Assembly (NCBI RefSeq): GCF_947494555.1
Contig: NZ_CANLVF010000002.1
Span: forward strand, 62,001 to 126,000
Origin: an uncultured Roseibium sp.
GTDB lineage: Bacteria > Pseudomonadota > Alphaproteobacteria > Rhizobiales > Stappiaceae
DNA length: 64,000 bases
Direction: 5' to 3'
This document shows, in pieces, positions 1 through 11,375 of the stretch. The notes beneath the pieces were generated by a model. The model ran no database searches. It was not told the origin of the DNA and worked only from the letters and a program-made list of their open reading frames with translations. How positions within the stretch are numbered: the first letter of the stretch is position 1; each line of letters opens with the position of its first letter. Position numbers and translations under genes: made by a program.

Positions 1-1012
1 GACCTTCGATGACCCTGGCGAAGGAGAGCAATGGCCAGTGCCACAGATAAAGCGGATAGCTGATCAAACCAAACCAGATGGCAACCTTGTTTGCGAGGAT
101 TTTCCGGTTAATCCAGGCTCCGGGTCCTGCAACGATAATGAATACGGCACCAAGTACTGGCACGACAGCCCAAAACCCCGGAAAACTCAGATCCTTTGAT
201 ATCTTCCAGAACCCGAAGACCAAGAGAGCGCTACCAAGAAATGAAGTGGTGTTCGAAAGCGTCCGACCGTCAGGGACTGTTTCTTCCCTGTAGACAGCTT
301 TGGCCAACCAACCGTCTATCCTGGGTTTGATTTCAGAGAACGTGGTCCACTTGTAGCGGGTCAGCCATGCCAAAACACTTCCGCTCATCAACTCCCAAAA
401 CCTGGTTTGTGGCGAATAGAACGCGGCGACTGGATCTTGTCCGATGGCATCGAGATTGAGCAAAAAGGAGACAAGCGCCAGAACCACGGCAAGCGTGAGC
501 AGATTGAATCCCCGTTTCCAGGCAATCCACAAAAGCATCGGCCAAACTATGTAAAACTGCTCTTCGATGCCGAGGCTCCAAAGATGCAGGAGCGGTTTGG
601 TTTCGGCCGCATTGTCGAAGTAGCCCGCTTCACTCCAGAAAACAAAATTAGAAACAAATCCAGCGCCGGCGGCAATGTGCTTCCCCAACTGCATGTACTC
701 ATCAGCAAGAAGGGTGAACCAGCCAAAGGCGAAGCAAGCCACCAAAACAAGCAGCAAGGCGGGGAAAATCCGCTTGATACGGCGGGAATAAAATTCAACG
801 AAGCTGAAAGTTCCTCTGTCGAGATTTTCAAAAATGATCGTTGAAATGAGAAAACCCGAAATCACGAAGAATACATCAACACCGATAAACCCACCCGGCA
901 TCCAGGCAGGAAAGGCGTGAAACGCGACAACCGGAACCACAGCAAGCGCTCTCAGGCCGTCGATGTCGGCGCGGTACTTCGGATGCGACATGTGCGGTAA
1001 CTGTGTTGTCAT
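1..1012 (-). CDS. OafA/YrhL-type acyltransferase 3 family protein, N-terminal part (cut by window edge)
   Basis: Reading the minus strand from an ATG at 1012 gives an uninterrupted frame to the window edge, 337 codons without a stop. It starts MTTQLPHMSHPKYRADIDGL, and the family signatures follow in order: DGLRALAVV, GVDVFFVISGFLI, SRRIKRIFPAL and LWSLGIEEQFY, then several hydrophobic helices ending near YPLYLWHWPLL. Acyltransferase-3 proteins are multi-pass inner-membrane enzymes that move acetyl or other acyl groups onto exported glycans such as O-antigen, peptidoglycan or exopolysaccharide. Full OafA-like members of about 650 residues often carry a C-terminal SGNH domain, which would lie outside the window. 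The acceptor cannot be told from the sequence. The gene runs in the same direction as guaA, with a 180-bp gap in which I see no clear terminator. Confidence 0.85.
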   Translation of the reverse strand, partial: MTTQLPHMSHPKYRADIDGLRALAVVPVVAFHAFPAWMPGGFIGVDVFFVISGFLISTIIFENLDRGTFSFVEFYSRRIKRIFPALLLVLVACFAFGWFTLLADEYMQLGKHIAAGAGFVSNFVFWSEAGYFDNAAETKPLLHLWSLGIEEQFYIVWPMLLWIAWKRGFNLLTLAVVLALVSFLLNLDAIGQDPVAAFYSPQTRFWELMSGSVLAWLTRYKWTTFSEIKPRIDGWLAKAVYREETVPDGRTLSNTTSFLGSALLVFGFWKISKDLSFPGFWAVVPVLGAVFIIVAGPGAWINRKILANKVAIWFGLISYPLYLWHWPLLSFARVIEG

Positions 1013-1192
1013 CAGCCTAACTTCAGCGCCGCAAGGTGAGTTCACGGCCCGTCTTTGAAAACAGAGTCGGGGGTGTGTCTGAGGTTGGGCGCTGTTTTTT
1101 CATTGAAGAGCGTTTGTGACAGTTGACCATATCAACGATCTAGTTTGATTCCTGAAGAGCCGGTTGGTCTTGAAAATCATCATCTGGAGCTA

Positions 1193-2749
1193 TTACTCCC
1201 ACTCGATCGTGCCGGGAGGTTTGGAGGTGATGTCGTAGGTCACCCTGTTAATGCCTTGCACTTCGTTGATGATCCGCGTCGCCGTTTCCCCGAGAAACTC
1301 GTGGCTGAAAGGAAAATAGTCCGCTGTCATGCCGTCGACCGAGTTCACAGCTCTCAGGGCGCAGGCATAGTCATAGGTCCGGTAGTCGCCCATGACGCCA
1401 ACCGTGCGCACCGGCAGGATTGCAACGAATGCCTGCCAGATCTCGTCATAAAGGCCGTGCTTGCGGATCTGATCGATATAGACCGCATCCGCCTTGCGCA
1501 GGATATCCAGCTTGTCGCGCGTGATTTCCCCTGGGCAGCGGATTGCAAGACCGGGGCCAGGGAATGGATGGCGCCCGATGAAACTGTCGGGAAGACCAAG
1601 CTCCCTGCCAAGTGCCCTCACCTCGTCCTTGAAAAGCTCGCGCAAGGGCTCGACGAGCTTTAGGCCCATTTTTTCAGGCAAGCCACCAACGTTGTGGTGC
1701 GATTTGATGGTGACGGATGGTCCGCCGGAAAAACTGACGCTTTCAATGACATCCGGATAGAGCGTGCCCTGGGCCAGAAATTCCGCGCCCTCGATTGTGT
1801 TCGCATATTTCTGGAAAACGTCGATGAATAGTTTCCCGATCGTTTTACGCTTGGTTTCCGGATCTGAAACACCTTCCAATTCGTTCAGAAAGAGGTCAGC
1901 CTCGTCCGCGTGAATGAGTGGGATGTTATAGTTATCCCTGAACATGGAGACGACTTCATCGGCCTCGTTTTGCCGAAGCAAACCATGGTCGACAAAAACG
2001 CAGGTCAGCTGGTCTCCGATCGCCTCGTGGATGAGCACCGCTGCGACCGAGCTGTCAACGCCGCCGGACAGCCCGCAAATGACCTTCTTGTCGCCGACCT
2101 GTCCCCGGATCTTTGCGATGGCATCGTCCCGGTAAGCGCCCATTGTCCAATCGCCGGTAAACCCGGCCAAACGGACAAAGTTCTCATAGAGCTTCTTGCC
2201 GTTCGGTGTGTGGTGGACTTCGGGGTGAAATTGGACTGCAAAGAACTTCCGGCTGATGTCTGCCGTGATCGCGAAAGGGGCATTCGGCGATGTGCCATAG
2301 ACCTCAAAGCCCGGCGCGATTTCGCTGACGTGATCGCCATGGCTCATCCACACCTGCTCTTTGTCTTTTTCAAACCATCCATCCAGCAATGATAGCTTTG
2401 TGTCTTTCGGTGTCACGAATGCGCGGCCGAACTCGGCGGTGCCATGCCCCCTTTCGACCTTGCCGCCAAGGCAGTGCATCATTACCTGCTGGCCGTAGCA
2501 GATCCCAAGAATTGGCACCTTGAGATCAAATATCGAGGCCGGCGGCATCGGGGCCCCGTCGGCGAATACAGAGGACGGGCCGCCTGATAAAATGACCGCT
2601 TTAGGCTTGAATTCCTCCAGGAAAGCGTCGGACACGTTCTGGAAGGGATGGATTTCGCAGTACACATTCAATTCGCGCAGGCGGCGGGCGATCAGCTGCG
2701 TTACTTGCGAACCAAAATCGATGATGAGGAGGCGGTCGTGATGGGTCAT
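1193..2749 (-). CDS. guaA: GMP synthase (glutamine-hydrolysing)
   Basis: GuaA converts XMP to GMP using ATP and glutamine-derived ammonia in the cytoplasm. The 518-residue length is normal. The N-terminal class I glutamine amidotransferase domain has the nucleophile in GICYGQQ (Cys84) and the His-Glu pair in QFHPEVHHT near residue 175. The ATP-pyrophosphatase domain has the PP-loop GLSGGVDSS near residue 226, and the C-terminal dimerisation domain ends in KPPGTIEWE. The start [15 protein letters not shown] puts the amidotransferase strand at the very N-terminus, as expected. The gene is divergent from a TPR gene across a 264-bp spacer that contains a perfect 11-bp inverted repeat. guaB lies 2.8 kb upstream on the same strand, so both steps from IMP to GMP are encoded here, though not in one transcript. 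Confidence 0.97.
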   Translation of the reverse strand: MTHHDRLLIIDFGSQVTQLIARRLRELNVYCEIHPFQNVSDAFLEEFKPKAVILSGGPSSVFADGAPMPPASIFDLKVPILGICYGQQVMMHCLGGKVERGHGTAEFGRAFVTPKDTKLSLLDGWFEKDKEQVWMSHGDHVSEIAPGFEVYGTSPNAPFAITADISRKFFAVQFHPEVHHTPNGKKLYENFVRLAGFTGDWTMGAYRDDAIAKIRGQVGDKKVICGLSGGVDSSVAAVLIHEAIGDQLTCVFVDHGLLRQNEADEVVSMFRDNYNIPLIHADEADLFLNELEGVSDPETKRKTIGKLFIDVFQKYANTIEGAEFLAQGTLYPDVIESVSFSGGPSVTIKSHHNVGGLPEKMGLKLVEPLRELFKDEVRALGRELGLPDSFIGRHPFPGPGLAIRCPGEITRDKLDILRKADAVYIDQIRKHGLYDEIWQAFVAILPVRTVGVMGDYRTYDYACALRAVNSVDGMTADYFPFSHEFLGETATRIINEVQGINRVTYDITSKPPGTIEWE

Positions 2750-2890
2750 GGCCAGCTTCTACCCGGTCTTTTTTGTAAATAGAACCCGGATTCTGCGCTG
2801 AAACAGGTGGCTCACAGGATTTTCTGATCGTCGACTGCGTGCTTGTGTCAGACAGATTGCCCGGCAAATGCGATCTGAATTGGCAGACAA

Positions 2891-2969
2891 GCTGTGTACG
2901 GTCCAATTTCCGTTTTGACCCCCGCCGATGCGGTCCTTTAAGGTTGGTGGATTGATATCCGTACACAGC
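2891..2969. repeat. Perfect 11-bp inverted repeat in the guaA/TPR divergent spacer
   Basis: GCTGTGTACGG at 2891-2901 is the exact reverse complement of CCGTACACAGC at 2959-2969, with 57 bases between the arms. The right arm ends 44 bases before the ATG of the plus-strand TPR gene, and the left arm lies about 140 bases upstream of the guaA start. The pairing does not extend beyond 11 bp on either side. It could be a pair of operator half-sites or a long stem-loop in a leader. I cannot decide between these. Confidence 0.5.
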
Positions 2970-3013
2970 CCAGGATCTGGCAGCGGCCGGATCTCCAAAA
3001 AGTCGGAAAACAT

Positions 3014-4225
3014 ATGACTGCAACCGCACGTAAAGCGTTTGAAGAAGCGATTGCACTCGAACAGTCCGGCGAACTCGACAAAGCGCTGGTCTCATACCTG
3101 CGCGCCCAGGAAATGTCGCCACAAGATACCGAGATCGCCCACAGAACAGCTACCGCTCTGCTTCAGGCCGGGTACCTGGAAGAAGCACAATCTCAATTGC
3201 GGCGCGTCGTCTTTTCCGAGCCTGAAAACCTGAATGCTCGCGCCAGCCTTGGAAATTGCCAGCTTCTGTTGGGCGATCTGGAAAACGCTGCGCAGAATTT
3301 TCGAGAAGTTCTCGAACTGAAGCCGGAAAACCGGAATGCCCTTTACGGCTACGCCAGCGTTTGCCTGAAACAGGACAATGCAAGAGAAGCCGCTGAGGTC
3401 GTCAATCGGCTGGTCGCGATTCTGCCGGACTCGCCAGCGGTCCTTTCCCTGTTTGCGTCAATACAGGCCAGAAACGGAAACAGCGCGCCGGCAATAGCGG
3501 CTTACCGCAAGGTGCTGAAGGCTGAACCGAACTCACTTGATGCGCTTCTGGGCCTGTCGGAAGTTCTTCTGAGGCGCAACCGATTTGACGAGGTCATTGA
3601 ACTGACCATCAGGGCGAACGAAATCGCGCCTGCAGAACCGCATGCCCTGGAGATCCTCTCTGATGCGCTGGTTGGAAAGAATGCATTACGGGATGCGTTC
3701 GAGGCCGCGGAAGCAGCGCTCAAGCTCCGTCCCGCCTCACTCACATGCCTGGTACGCCTGAGTATCCTCAGCCGAAAGCTTGACGATCATGTCGGTGCCC
3801 TGTCTTTTGCGCTCCGCGCTCACGACATCAATACACAGGCACAAGAGCCGCTAAATGCACTGGGAGCCGCGCTTGCCGCACTCAAATTCAGCGTACAAGC
3901 GCGCTCGGTTCTGACAGGACTGTCTTCTGGTCTTGGGCTTGATCCGGACGTCAGAAAGCTCGCTGAAGAGATCATTGCTTCTGCCGAAAAGCTAAATCAG
4001 CCCACAGGCAATCAAGAGGCGCGCACGCCGGCTCAGAGTGGAGCTCCCTCGGTCGGAAGTTCGTCGGGAACGAGGACTGGCTCTGCAAACAATTCGATCG
4101 ACACGGACAATCCTGCCACCCGTCAAAGCGCACCTGCAGACCTTCCCAACGACGCTGAGACCACGACAGGTTCCGCAACCCAGGCAACAAATGTTCTCGG
4201 ATTACAGCGTCGCGATCGCACGTGA
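3014..4225 (+). CDS. Tetratricopeptide repeat protein, cytoplasmic scaffold of unknown partner
   Basis: A 403-residue protein. Residues 1 to about 310 are consecutive 34-residue TPR units: the recurring patterns A..LL..G..EEA...LR and ALYGYASVCL, with Pro at the end of helices, are visible about eight times. The last 85 residues or so are rich in Ser, Thr, Asn and Gln and look disordered. There is no signal peptide or membrane helix, so it is probably cytoplasmic. TPR arrays mediate protein-protein contacts, and no enzymatic domain is visible. The ATG at 3014 is preceded by a modest GGA seven bases upstream. The gene converges with the RsmB-like gene 31 bp downstream and shares a spacer with guaA. 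I cannot assign a more specific role. Confidence 0.8.
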   Translation: MTATARKAFEEAIALEQSGELDKALVSYLRAQEMSPQDTEIAHRTATALLQAGYLEEAQSQLRRVVFSEPENLNARASLGNCQLLLGDLENAAQNFREVLELKPENRNALYGYASVCLKQDNAREAAEVVNRLVAILPDSPAVLSLFASIQARNGNSAPAIAAYRKVLKAEPNSLDALLGLSEVLLRRNRFDEVIELTIRANEIAPAEPHALEILSDALVGKNALRDAFEAAEAALKLRPASLTCLVRLSILSRKLDDHVGALSFALRAHDINTQAQEPLNALGAALAALKFSVQARSVLTGLSSGLGLDPDVRKLAEEIIASAEKLNQPTGNQEARTPAQSGAPSVGSSSGTRTGSANNSIDTDNPATRQSAPADLPNDAETTTGSATQATNVLGLQRRDRT

Positions 4226-4256
4226 CGGATATGATCGACTGATCCCGAAAGGGTGC

Positions 4257-5549
4257 CTAGGAACGTCTTTCAAACATTGAGACAAAAAAACCGTCGGTGT
4301 TGGAAGAAGCCGGTGTCAGCATGATTTCACCGCGCTCCGAAACATATTTTGGTTCCTTGCGGCCTTCCAGGGCGCTTTTCCAGATGTCGATGACGGACAA
4401 GGCTTGAAAACCCTTGTTTTCACCCAGGAACCATTCAGCCTGTTGCTGGTTCTCGCGCGGCAGGACCGAACAAGTCGCATAGACAAGCCGTCCGCCTGGC
4501 TTCACATATTTGCTTGCGGCCCGAAGAACATTGCGCTGGTCCTCAATGCGGTCAGCCAGGGCTTTTTCGGCAAGGCGCCATTTCGAATCCGGTCTGCGCC
4601 GCCAGACACCGGTTCCCGTACAAGGGGCATCGATGAACACGAGGTCCATTTGCTCTTCAAGGTCGCTCAGTGTGGAGCTGGCGGGATCGCGCACCTGGAT
4701 GTTGCGCACACCGGCTCGTTGCAGGCGCTCATGGATCGGTGCCAGCCTGAGCCGGTCCGCATCGTAAGCGTAAAGCTGTCCGGTGTTTTGCATGGCGGCT
4801 GCGAGGGCAAGCGTTTTTCCTCCTCCGCCTGCGCAAAAATCGAGGACTTGCTCGCCTGGTTTGGCCTGGGCCAGAAAGGCTGCTAGCTGACTGGCTTCAT
4901 CCTGAAGTTCGAACCAGCCTTTGCGATACCCCTCCTCCGCTTGGATGTGAGGCATGCGGGCAAGTCCGGGCTTGGCTTCAATGCGAACACCCTGCGGCGA
5001 CAGTCCGGTTGCGATGGCACCTGCATGAGCAAGTCGTTTCAGGATTTTATCCCGCTCGGATTTCAAGGTGTTTACACGCAAATCGACAGGGGCACGTTTG
5101 GCAAGTGCGATGCCTTCTGCCTCGGCCTCTTGACCGAATGCTTCCAGAAAATCCGGCCACAACCAGGCCGGCACATCCCCTTTTGCGGAGGCGGAAACGT
5201 CGGCTAATCCTGGAGAGGACAGTTTTTCCGTTTCGTCTGCAGAAAGGGCCTCCGGCGCATGCCTGTCCTGTTGCAGCACCTCATTCAGTGCTGCGACCCC
5301 TTTGTCCCAGGTAAGAACATACGTTGCCAGGACAATCGCCCGCGGCGCTTCGCTGTCCATATGCGCGGCCAGAGAAGCCTTGTTGCGCAGCGCGTCGAAA
5401 ACCAGATTGCCGATAACCGTGCGGTCCCCGGATCCGGCAAATCGGTGCGAATTTCCCCAGTCTTTCAGAGCAATCTGTACCGGCCGGTGACGGCTTTCCA
5501 TTTCTGTCAGGACTTCAATTGCAGCCGCCAGGCGTCCGCCGTCTTTCAT
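4257..5549 (-). CDS. RsmB/NOP family 16S rRNA m5C methyltransferase
   Basis: A 430-residue SAM-dependent RNA (cytosine-C5) methyltransferase. The N-terminal third is a NusB-like RNA-binding region. The Rossmann part shows motif I as VLDFCAGGGGKTLALA, motif IV DAPCTGTG with the releasing Cys, and motif VI YATCSVLP with the nucleophilic Cys. The C-terminal FFVSMFERRS is typical of the family. Family members methylate 16S rRNA, and the exact position is inferred only from similarity to RsmB. The ATG at 5549 has AAGGA five bases upstream. It lies 49 bp downstream of guaB on the same strand and is probably cotranscribed with it, a pairing I recall as common in alphaproteobacteria. Confidence 0.9.
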   Translation of the reverse strand: MKDGGRLAAAIEVLTEMESRHRPVQIALKDWGNSHRFAGSGDRTVIGNLVFDALRNKASLAAHMDSEAPRAIVLATYVLTWDKGVAALNEVLQQDRHAPEALSADETEKLSSPGLADVSASAKGDVPAWLWPDFLEAFGQEAEAEGIALAKRAPVDLRVNTLKSERDKILKRLAHAGAIATGLSPQGVRIEAKPGLARMPHIQAEEGYRKGWFELQDEASQLAAFLAQAKPGEQVLDFCAGGGGKTLALAAAMQNTGQLYAYDADRLRLAPIHERLQRAGVRNIQVRDPASSTLSDLEEQMDLVFIDAPCTGTGVWRRRPDSKWRLAEKALADRIEDQRNVLRAASKYVKPGGRLVYATCSVLPRENQQQAEWFLGENKGFQALSVIDIWKSALEGRKEPKYVSERGEIMLTPASSNTDGFFVSMFERRS

Positions 5550-5598
5550 ATTGATCCTTCGATGTGATCAGCGCAAAACAGCCGGATCACGAAACAGG

Positions 5599-7197
<1,599 letters not shown>

Positions 7198-7260
7198 TCA
7201 ATAACACGCAGGTGACAGAATGCAAAGGGAAATTAGAGCAACAATTTGTTTCTTGCGATG

Positions 7261-7602
7261 TCATCGCCTCAGGTGCCGGACGACCGCATCACGCAGATAA
7301 TTGTATTGACTGGCATTTGTGTCGCCAAAAGCCTCTTCCCGGTTAGACGGAATGTCGTCATAGACGATCTGCGCATCGAACTGGCTGTCGGTGAAGTCGT
7401 AGCGAAGGCCGTCGAGCCGGTTATAGAAATGCCAAAGGTCTCCGTATCTGGTTTTGAGCACTTCCGCGCCCAAAACGTCGTTGGCCACCAGTGCCGTCAC
7501 GCCGCATTGTCCGGCCGCCGGTGTGTTCTTTGTCCAGAGAGAACTCGATTCAAGGCTCCAGGAATTGAGCAATGCCGTCTCGAACTCAGAGATTGTGGTC
7601 AT
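7261..7602 (-). CDS. YunG-like small conserved protein
   Basis: A 113-residue cytoplasmic protein. The pattern CGVTALVANDVLGAEVLKT followed by HFYNRLDG and DFTDSQF matches what I recall of the YunG family, conserved single-domain proteins of unknown function. A Cys, a His and Asp residues in the conserved segments resemble a papain-like arrangement, but this is only a guess. An earlier in-frame ATG at 7608 lies only two bases after the Shine-Dalgarno-like GAGGAG. The ATG at 7602 has better spacing and is used here. It sits between guaB (divided by a 159-bp spacer) and rlmE, all on the minus strand. Confidence 0.65.
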   Translation of the reverse strand: MTTISEFETALLNSWSLESSSLWTKNTPAAGQCGVTALVANDVLGAEVLKTRYGDLWHFYNRLDGLRYDFTDSQFDAQIVYDDIPSNREEAFGDTNASQYNYLRDAVVRHLRR

Positions 7603-7643
7603 ACCCATCTCTCCTCATCAGCATTTCGTTTCAAGCAATTCGA

Positions 7644-8354
7644 TCAGCTGTCCGGATTAAGGTCGCTTCCGCGAAACCCCTTGGCGATCACATAAAGCTC
7701 CGGACTTTCCTTGCGGCTTGCGGGCGGTTTCAGGTGTGCCACGGATTTGAATTCACGCTTCAGATCCCGAAGGAGTTCATTCTCGGTTCCGCCCCTGAAA
7801 ACCTTGGCCAGAAAGGACCCGCCAGGAACAAGATTGCGCCGGGCAAAGTCAATGGCGATTTCAAACAGATGCGTTGTGCGAAGATGGTCGGTCTGCTTAT
7901 GACCCGTTGTCGGGGCGGCCATGTCCGACAGAACGACATCGGGTCTGTTCCCTCCGAGAGCTTCCATCAGTGCTGCCGGCGCATCGTCATCTAGAAAGTC
8001 CTTCTTCAGGAAAATCGCGCCGCGAACATGGTCCATCTCCAGATAGTCAATGCCGACGACCTTCGGAGCTTCGATGCTCGACTGAACCCGCTCGACGGCC
8101 ACCTGGCACCATCCGCCCGGGGCACATCCCAGATCGACGACCCGGTACCCCGGCTTGAGCAGCTTGTGCTTGTCATCAATCTCGATCAGTTTGTAGGCGG
8201 CGCGGGACCTGTAACCATCCGCCTTAGCGCGCCGGACATAGGGATCGTTCAACTGGCGCTCGAGCCACCGGGTCGACGATTCCCGTCTTCCGGCAGCCGT
8301 CTTGACCTTGACGTGAAGCCCCCGGTCACCGGATCCCTTCTTAGATCGGCTCAT
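7644..8354 (-). CDS. rlmE: 23S rRNA 2'-O-ribose methyltransferase (U2552)
   Basis: RlmE (FtsJ/RrmJ) methylates the 2'-OH of U2552 in the A-loop of 23S rRNA during late 50S assembly. The 236-residue protein has a basic N-terminus rich in Lys and Arg, the entry motif YRSRAAYKL with the first catalytic Lys, SAM motif [10 protein letters not shown], the catalytic Asp in [11 protein letters not shown], and Lys in FLAKVFRGG, so the K-D-K part of the K-D-K-E tetrad is visible. Its ATG overlaps the stop codon of the upstream ppx/gppA-like gene by four bases, so the two are translationally coupled. The gene ends near Asn-Pro-Asp-Ser at 7644. Confidence 0.95.
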   Translation of the reverse strand: MSRSKKGSGDRGLHVKVKTAAGRRESSTRWLERQLNDPYVRRAKADGYRSRAAYKLIEIDDKHKLLKPGYRVVDLGCAPGGWCQVAVERVQSSIEAPKVVGIDYLEMDHVRGAIFLKKDFLDDDAPAALMEALGGNRPDVVLSDMAAPTTGHKQTDHLRTTHLFEIAIDFARRNLVPGGSFLAKVFRGGTENELLRDLKREFKSVAHLKPPASRKESPELYVIAKGFRGSDLNPDS

Positions 8355-10054
8355 GCTCTGTTCCTCTGGCGTCTTCTGTCCTGCCGTCTGCCTTGCCTTT
8401 TGTTTGCCCAGACACCGTCAGCCGCCATCAATTCGGTCAAAATACCCTCGCGCAATCCACGGTCCGCCACACGCAGCCGGGAACAGGTCCAGCGGCGGCG
8501 GATTGCCTCCAAAATCGCGCAGCCCGCCAGAACGAGATCCGCGCGGTCGGCCCCAATGCAAGGATTGTCCACGCGCGCCTCATAAGGCATGTCCCGCAGC
8601 TGATCAATCATCTTCGCCACGTCATGATCGTCAAGCCAGGTTCCATCTACCTTCCGTCGGTCGTAACGCCGCAGACCGAGATGAACGCCTGCGAGCGTGG
8701 TGACCGTGCCGGATGTTCCAAGCATGTGGACGCGCCCCGACGTGATGGCTTCGGACAGGGTATCCGAAAGGCCGAAGGACGAAAGATGCTCCGCCGCGTC
8801 CTCAACCATCGCCTCGAAGATATCTGGTGTCACGTGCACGCCGCCATGACGTTCGGCAAGATTGACCACACCGACCGGCAAAGAAATCCAGGACCTTATA
8901 AACCGGGTCAGGGCGTAACCGCGAGCCCCGCAGCGATTGCGCAGATCAAGCCAGACGATTTCGGAAGACCCTCCGCCAATATCGAACAGAATCACGCCGT
9001 CAGCTTCATGATCAACCAGCGACGCACACCCAGCTACGGCAAGGCGCGCTTCTGTCTCCCTGTCGACGATCTCCAGCGCCAGTCCCGTTTCTGCCCTGAC
9101 CCTATCTATAAATTCGGAGCCATTCTCTGCTGCCCTGCAGGCCTCGGTCGCGATCAGGCGGGACCTCAATACGCCGCGATCTGCAAGCTTCTTGTGACAG
9201 TTGGCCAGCGCGTCAATGGCGCGGTCCATGGCCGCTGAACTTAGGTTCTTGTTGGAGCCAACGCCCTCACCCAGCCTGACGATGCGCGAATAGGCGTCGA
9301 CGACCCGAAAGCCTCGGTCCTCCGGGCGGGCGATCAACAGACGGCAGTTGTTCGTTCCAAGATCCAGAGCCGCATAGAGCGGCGAATTGTGGTGACCGTT
9401 CTTAAAGCGCCTGCCACTCGGCACACGTCTTTTGAGATCTTTTTCAAGCCCAGGTCCCGTTTGCGGCAGCCGAATATCGGCATCTTCCTTCGCCCGACGC
9501 TCGCCGTCATGCCGGCCTACCGGTTCGGTCGATTGTTGTACATGCGTCCCGTCCCGGTGTGCGGCATCGTTTTCTGTTGAGTTTGCAGTCCCGTTCTTAG
9601 CGTTCTTTGAGGCCTGCCAGCGGCGGCGCCCTCTCCGATTGGCGGCTTTTTTCCCTTTGATGCTTGTGAAGGGCTCCGGGTTCGATGCAGCGCCGGATTG
9701 ATCCCCAGACATGGTGGCAGCGTGGTTCGCCGCAGCCGAACGGCCACGCCGCCTTTTTTTGCGCCTTTTTGCTGCGCTCGGGGAATCGCCAGTCGCTGCA
9801 GCAGGTTGTGCCTGCGTGCTGGCTGAAAAATTGACGTGTCCGCTTGCGTCTCGGGCCGGGATTTCTCCCGTTTGTTCTGACGGAGATACGCCACGGGGTC
9901 CATGCCCCGTCGTGCCGCCTTTTGAACCCTGTCCGGGACGCCGTTTCCGGCGCCGTCGGCTCTTTCCCCTGAACTCAGTTCGAGTCCCGCTCTCTTCGGA
10001 CGCGTCAGCGGCACGGCGCCCGGCTTCGGGCGGTTCCTGACCTGACTCAGTCAC
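8351..10054 (-). CDS. Ppx/GppA family phosphatase with long basic N-terminal extension
   Basis: The C-terminal 340 residues form an actin-like ASKHA fold phosphatase: phosphate-1 loop [14 protein letters not shown] near residue 230, [14 protein letters not shown], the phosphate-2 loop [14 protein letters not shown], and [13 protein letters not shown]. This family hydrolyses polyphosphate or pppGpp. The first 225 residues are low-complexity and very basic, with clusters such as [11 protein letters not shown] and [11 protein letters not shown] separated by Ser/Thr/Gly/Asn-rich stretches, and the C-terminus is again Arg/Gln rich. The whole frame of 567 codons starts at a GTG with AAAGG seven bases upstream. 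A later start cannot be excluded, but the extension uses normal codons. The gene overlaps rlmE by four bases. Confidence 0.85.
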   Translation of the reverse strand: MTESGQEPPEAGRRAADASEESGTRTEFRGKSRRRRKRRPGQGSKGGTTGHGPRGVSPSEQTGEIPARDASGHVNFSASTQAQPAAATGDSPSAAKRRKKRRRGRSAAANHAATMSGDQSGAASNPEPFTSIKGKKAANRRGRRRWQASKNAKNGTANSTENDAAHRDGTHVQQSTEPVGRHDGERRAKEDADIRLPQTGPGLEKDLKRRVPSGRRFKNGHHNSPLYAALDLGTNNCRLLIARPEDRGFRVVDAYSRIVRLGEGVGSNKNLSSAAMDRAIDALANCHKKLADRGVLRSRLIATEACRAAENGSEFIDRVRAETGLALEIVDRETEARLAVAGCASLVDHEADGVILFDIGGGSSEIVWLDLRNRCGARGYALTRFIRSWISLPVGVVNLAERHGGVHVTPDIFEAMVEDAAEHLSSFGLSDTLSEAITSGRVHMLGTSGTVTTLAGVHLGLRRYDRRKVDGTWLDDHDVAKMIDQLRDMPYEARVDNPCIGADRADLVLAGCAILEAIRRRWTCSRLRVADRGLREGILTELMAADGVWANKRQGRRQDRRRQRNRA

Positions 10055-10235
10055 GTTTTTACCTTTCAGGCCTGGATGCGCCTGCCCACTTGGCGGTGCA
10101 CTCTCTGGCCATATCTGTCGTTGGTAAAACTGTAACAGGTTGACCGCCGCTGGAAAAGCTTTTGCTCTCAGAAACTTGCAACGCCTTCAAACGGGCTTCA
10201 GGAGTGAAATTTCACAAAAAAGTCAAATACGGCAC

Positions 10236-10265
10236 TTGAAATTCCGGTTATGTTGGGGGTATATG
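10236..10265 (+). promoter_or_regulatory. Possible sigma-70-type promoter of tRNA-Gln
   Basis: TTGAAA at 10236-10241 and TATATG at 10260-10265 are separated by 18 bases and lie about 70 bases upstream of the tRNA. The -35 box matches the consensus well and the -10 box only partly. Confidence 0.3.
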
Positions 10266-10335
10266 CCGCTCACCAAACGGCGAGCCAAGTTGTTATTCAC
10301 GACTCTTTCCGCGCGCTCTGATAAAAGAGCCGAGT

Positions 10336-10409
10336 TGGGGAATAGGTTAACGGTAGACCCACGGACTCTGACTCCGTTAGTCCTGGTTCGAATCCAGGTT
10401 CCCCAGCCA
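10336..10409 (+). tRNA. tRNA-Gln (anticodon CUG)
   Basis: A 74-base cloverleaf including encoded CCA. The acceptor stem TGGGGAA pairs with TTCCCCA, and the discriminator base G precedes CCA at 10407-10409. The D-arm contains the usual GGTTAACGG. The anticodon stem ACGGA/TCCGT closes the seven-base loop CTCTGAC, which gives anticodon CTG reading CAG (Gln). The T-arm contains GGTTCGAATCC. It stands alone between the ppx/gppA-like gene (opposite strand) and the phosphatase gene downstream. Confidence 0.97.
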
Positions 10410-10580
10410 GTTTTCTAAATCCCAAGATTTTTCTAGAAACAAACCGTCGCTTCGGGTCTCCGGTCAGTGGAGTATTTCTATGATTGCCATTTCTTAATTT
10501 GTTTTTCGGCGTGCGGATCTCATCTCTGGTTTATCGGAATACACGTTCCAAACAACCGCTTTGAGTGGAGGTGAGAGAAG

Positions 10581-11261
10581 ATGATAGCAAGAACAGGCGT
10601 GCTTTCTGCAGCAGTTCTGATTTTCGCCTTTGCGACCGCGCCCGCACATGGCAAGCCAGTGTCCTTACTCCCGGAAAACTCGGTTGACGCTCACAGCATG
10701 ATCATGGAACCACCGGCCCTCGGAACACCGCGCTTTCATGAGGAAATGTCGACGGTGCTCTGGCTTCAGGAAACCAGAACACCGGAACAGATCGAGTTTG
10801 TTGAAACAACGCTCAATCTGGAGCGGTTCGCTCCTGTTGTCGGCGAGGCCATTTTCGAAGTGGATGGCCCTGCCCTGAAAGCCCTGATTGACACTGCAAT
10901 CGATGAAGTCCGCTCGGACTATGATGCGGTCAAGGGTGTTTACGACTACCCCCGTCCCTTCGAAATCAGCGCTGCGGTTGATCCGGTCGGTGACGCGCGT
11001 CCCGTTGCGTCCTATCCGAGCGGTCATGCCATTCGGGCCATCGTCTACGCCAGGCTTTTGTCCGAGGTTTTTCCGGAAAAATCAGATGACTTGATGGATC
11101 TTGCGAACCGTATCGGTCATGGGCGTGTTGTCGCCGGCGTTCACTATCCCATGGACGTTTCCCAAGGGCAGAAACTTGGAAACGCTTATGCCGATGCAAT
11201 AGTTGCAGGACCCGCTTTCCAGACGTCGATTGCCGATATCCGCTCACCTGAAGTGTTATGA
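10581..11261 (+). CDS. Secreted PAP2-type (class A-like) acid phosphatase
   Basis: A 226-residue protein with a typical Sec signal peptide: MIARTG, a hydrophobic core to about residue 20, and a likely cleavage after APAHG near residue 24. The three PAP2 phosphatase motifs are present: Lys118-x6-Arg125-Pro126, PSGH ending at His149 in SYPSGHA, and Arg182-x5-His188-x3-Asp192 in GRVVAGVHYPMD. The two catalytic histidines and the phosphate-binding Lys and Arg are therefore intact. Length and secretion fit the bacterial class A non-specific acid phosphatases (PhoN-like), which release phosphate from organic monoesters in the periplasm. A GGAGG-like Shine-Dalgarno (GTGGAGGTG) lies upstream of the ATG. 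It stands as a single gene after the tRNA. Confidence 0.88.
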   Translation: MIARTGVLSAAVLIFAFATAPAHGKPVSLLPENSVDAHSMIMEPPALGTPRFHEEMSTVLWLQETRTPEQIEFVETTLNLERFAPVVGEAIFEVDGPALKALIDTAIDEVRSDYDAVKGVYDYPRPFEISAAVDPVGDARPVASYPSGHAIRAIVYARLLSEVFPEKSDDLMDLANRIGHGRVVAGVHYPMDVSQGQKLGNAYADAIVAGPAFQTSIADIRSPEVL

Positions 11262-11375
11262 ACCCGAGCCGGTGTGCTTGTCCAACGCGCATCGGGGTGT
11301 GCAACCCGTCCATTTGTCTTTGCGGGTTTCGCCATTAAAGCGCGGGCAAACGCTTCACACAGGCCACAACCCGTT

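Noticed and set aside
2929-3017. Upstream 29-codon frame overlapping the TPR gene start (ATATGA)
   Set aside because: No ribosome-binding site before its ATG; the overlap is probably fortuitous.
10336-10409. tRNA-Gln as an integration site of a genomic island
   Set aside because: I found no integrase gene and noticed no repeat of the tRNA 3' end in the following region.
10140-10418. Open frame reading through the tRNA-Gln gene
   Set aside because: Its end coincides with the tRNA body and its product has no family or ribosome-binding site.
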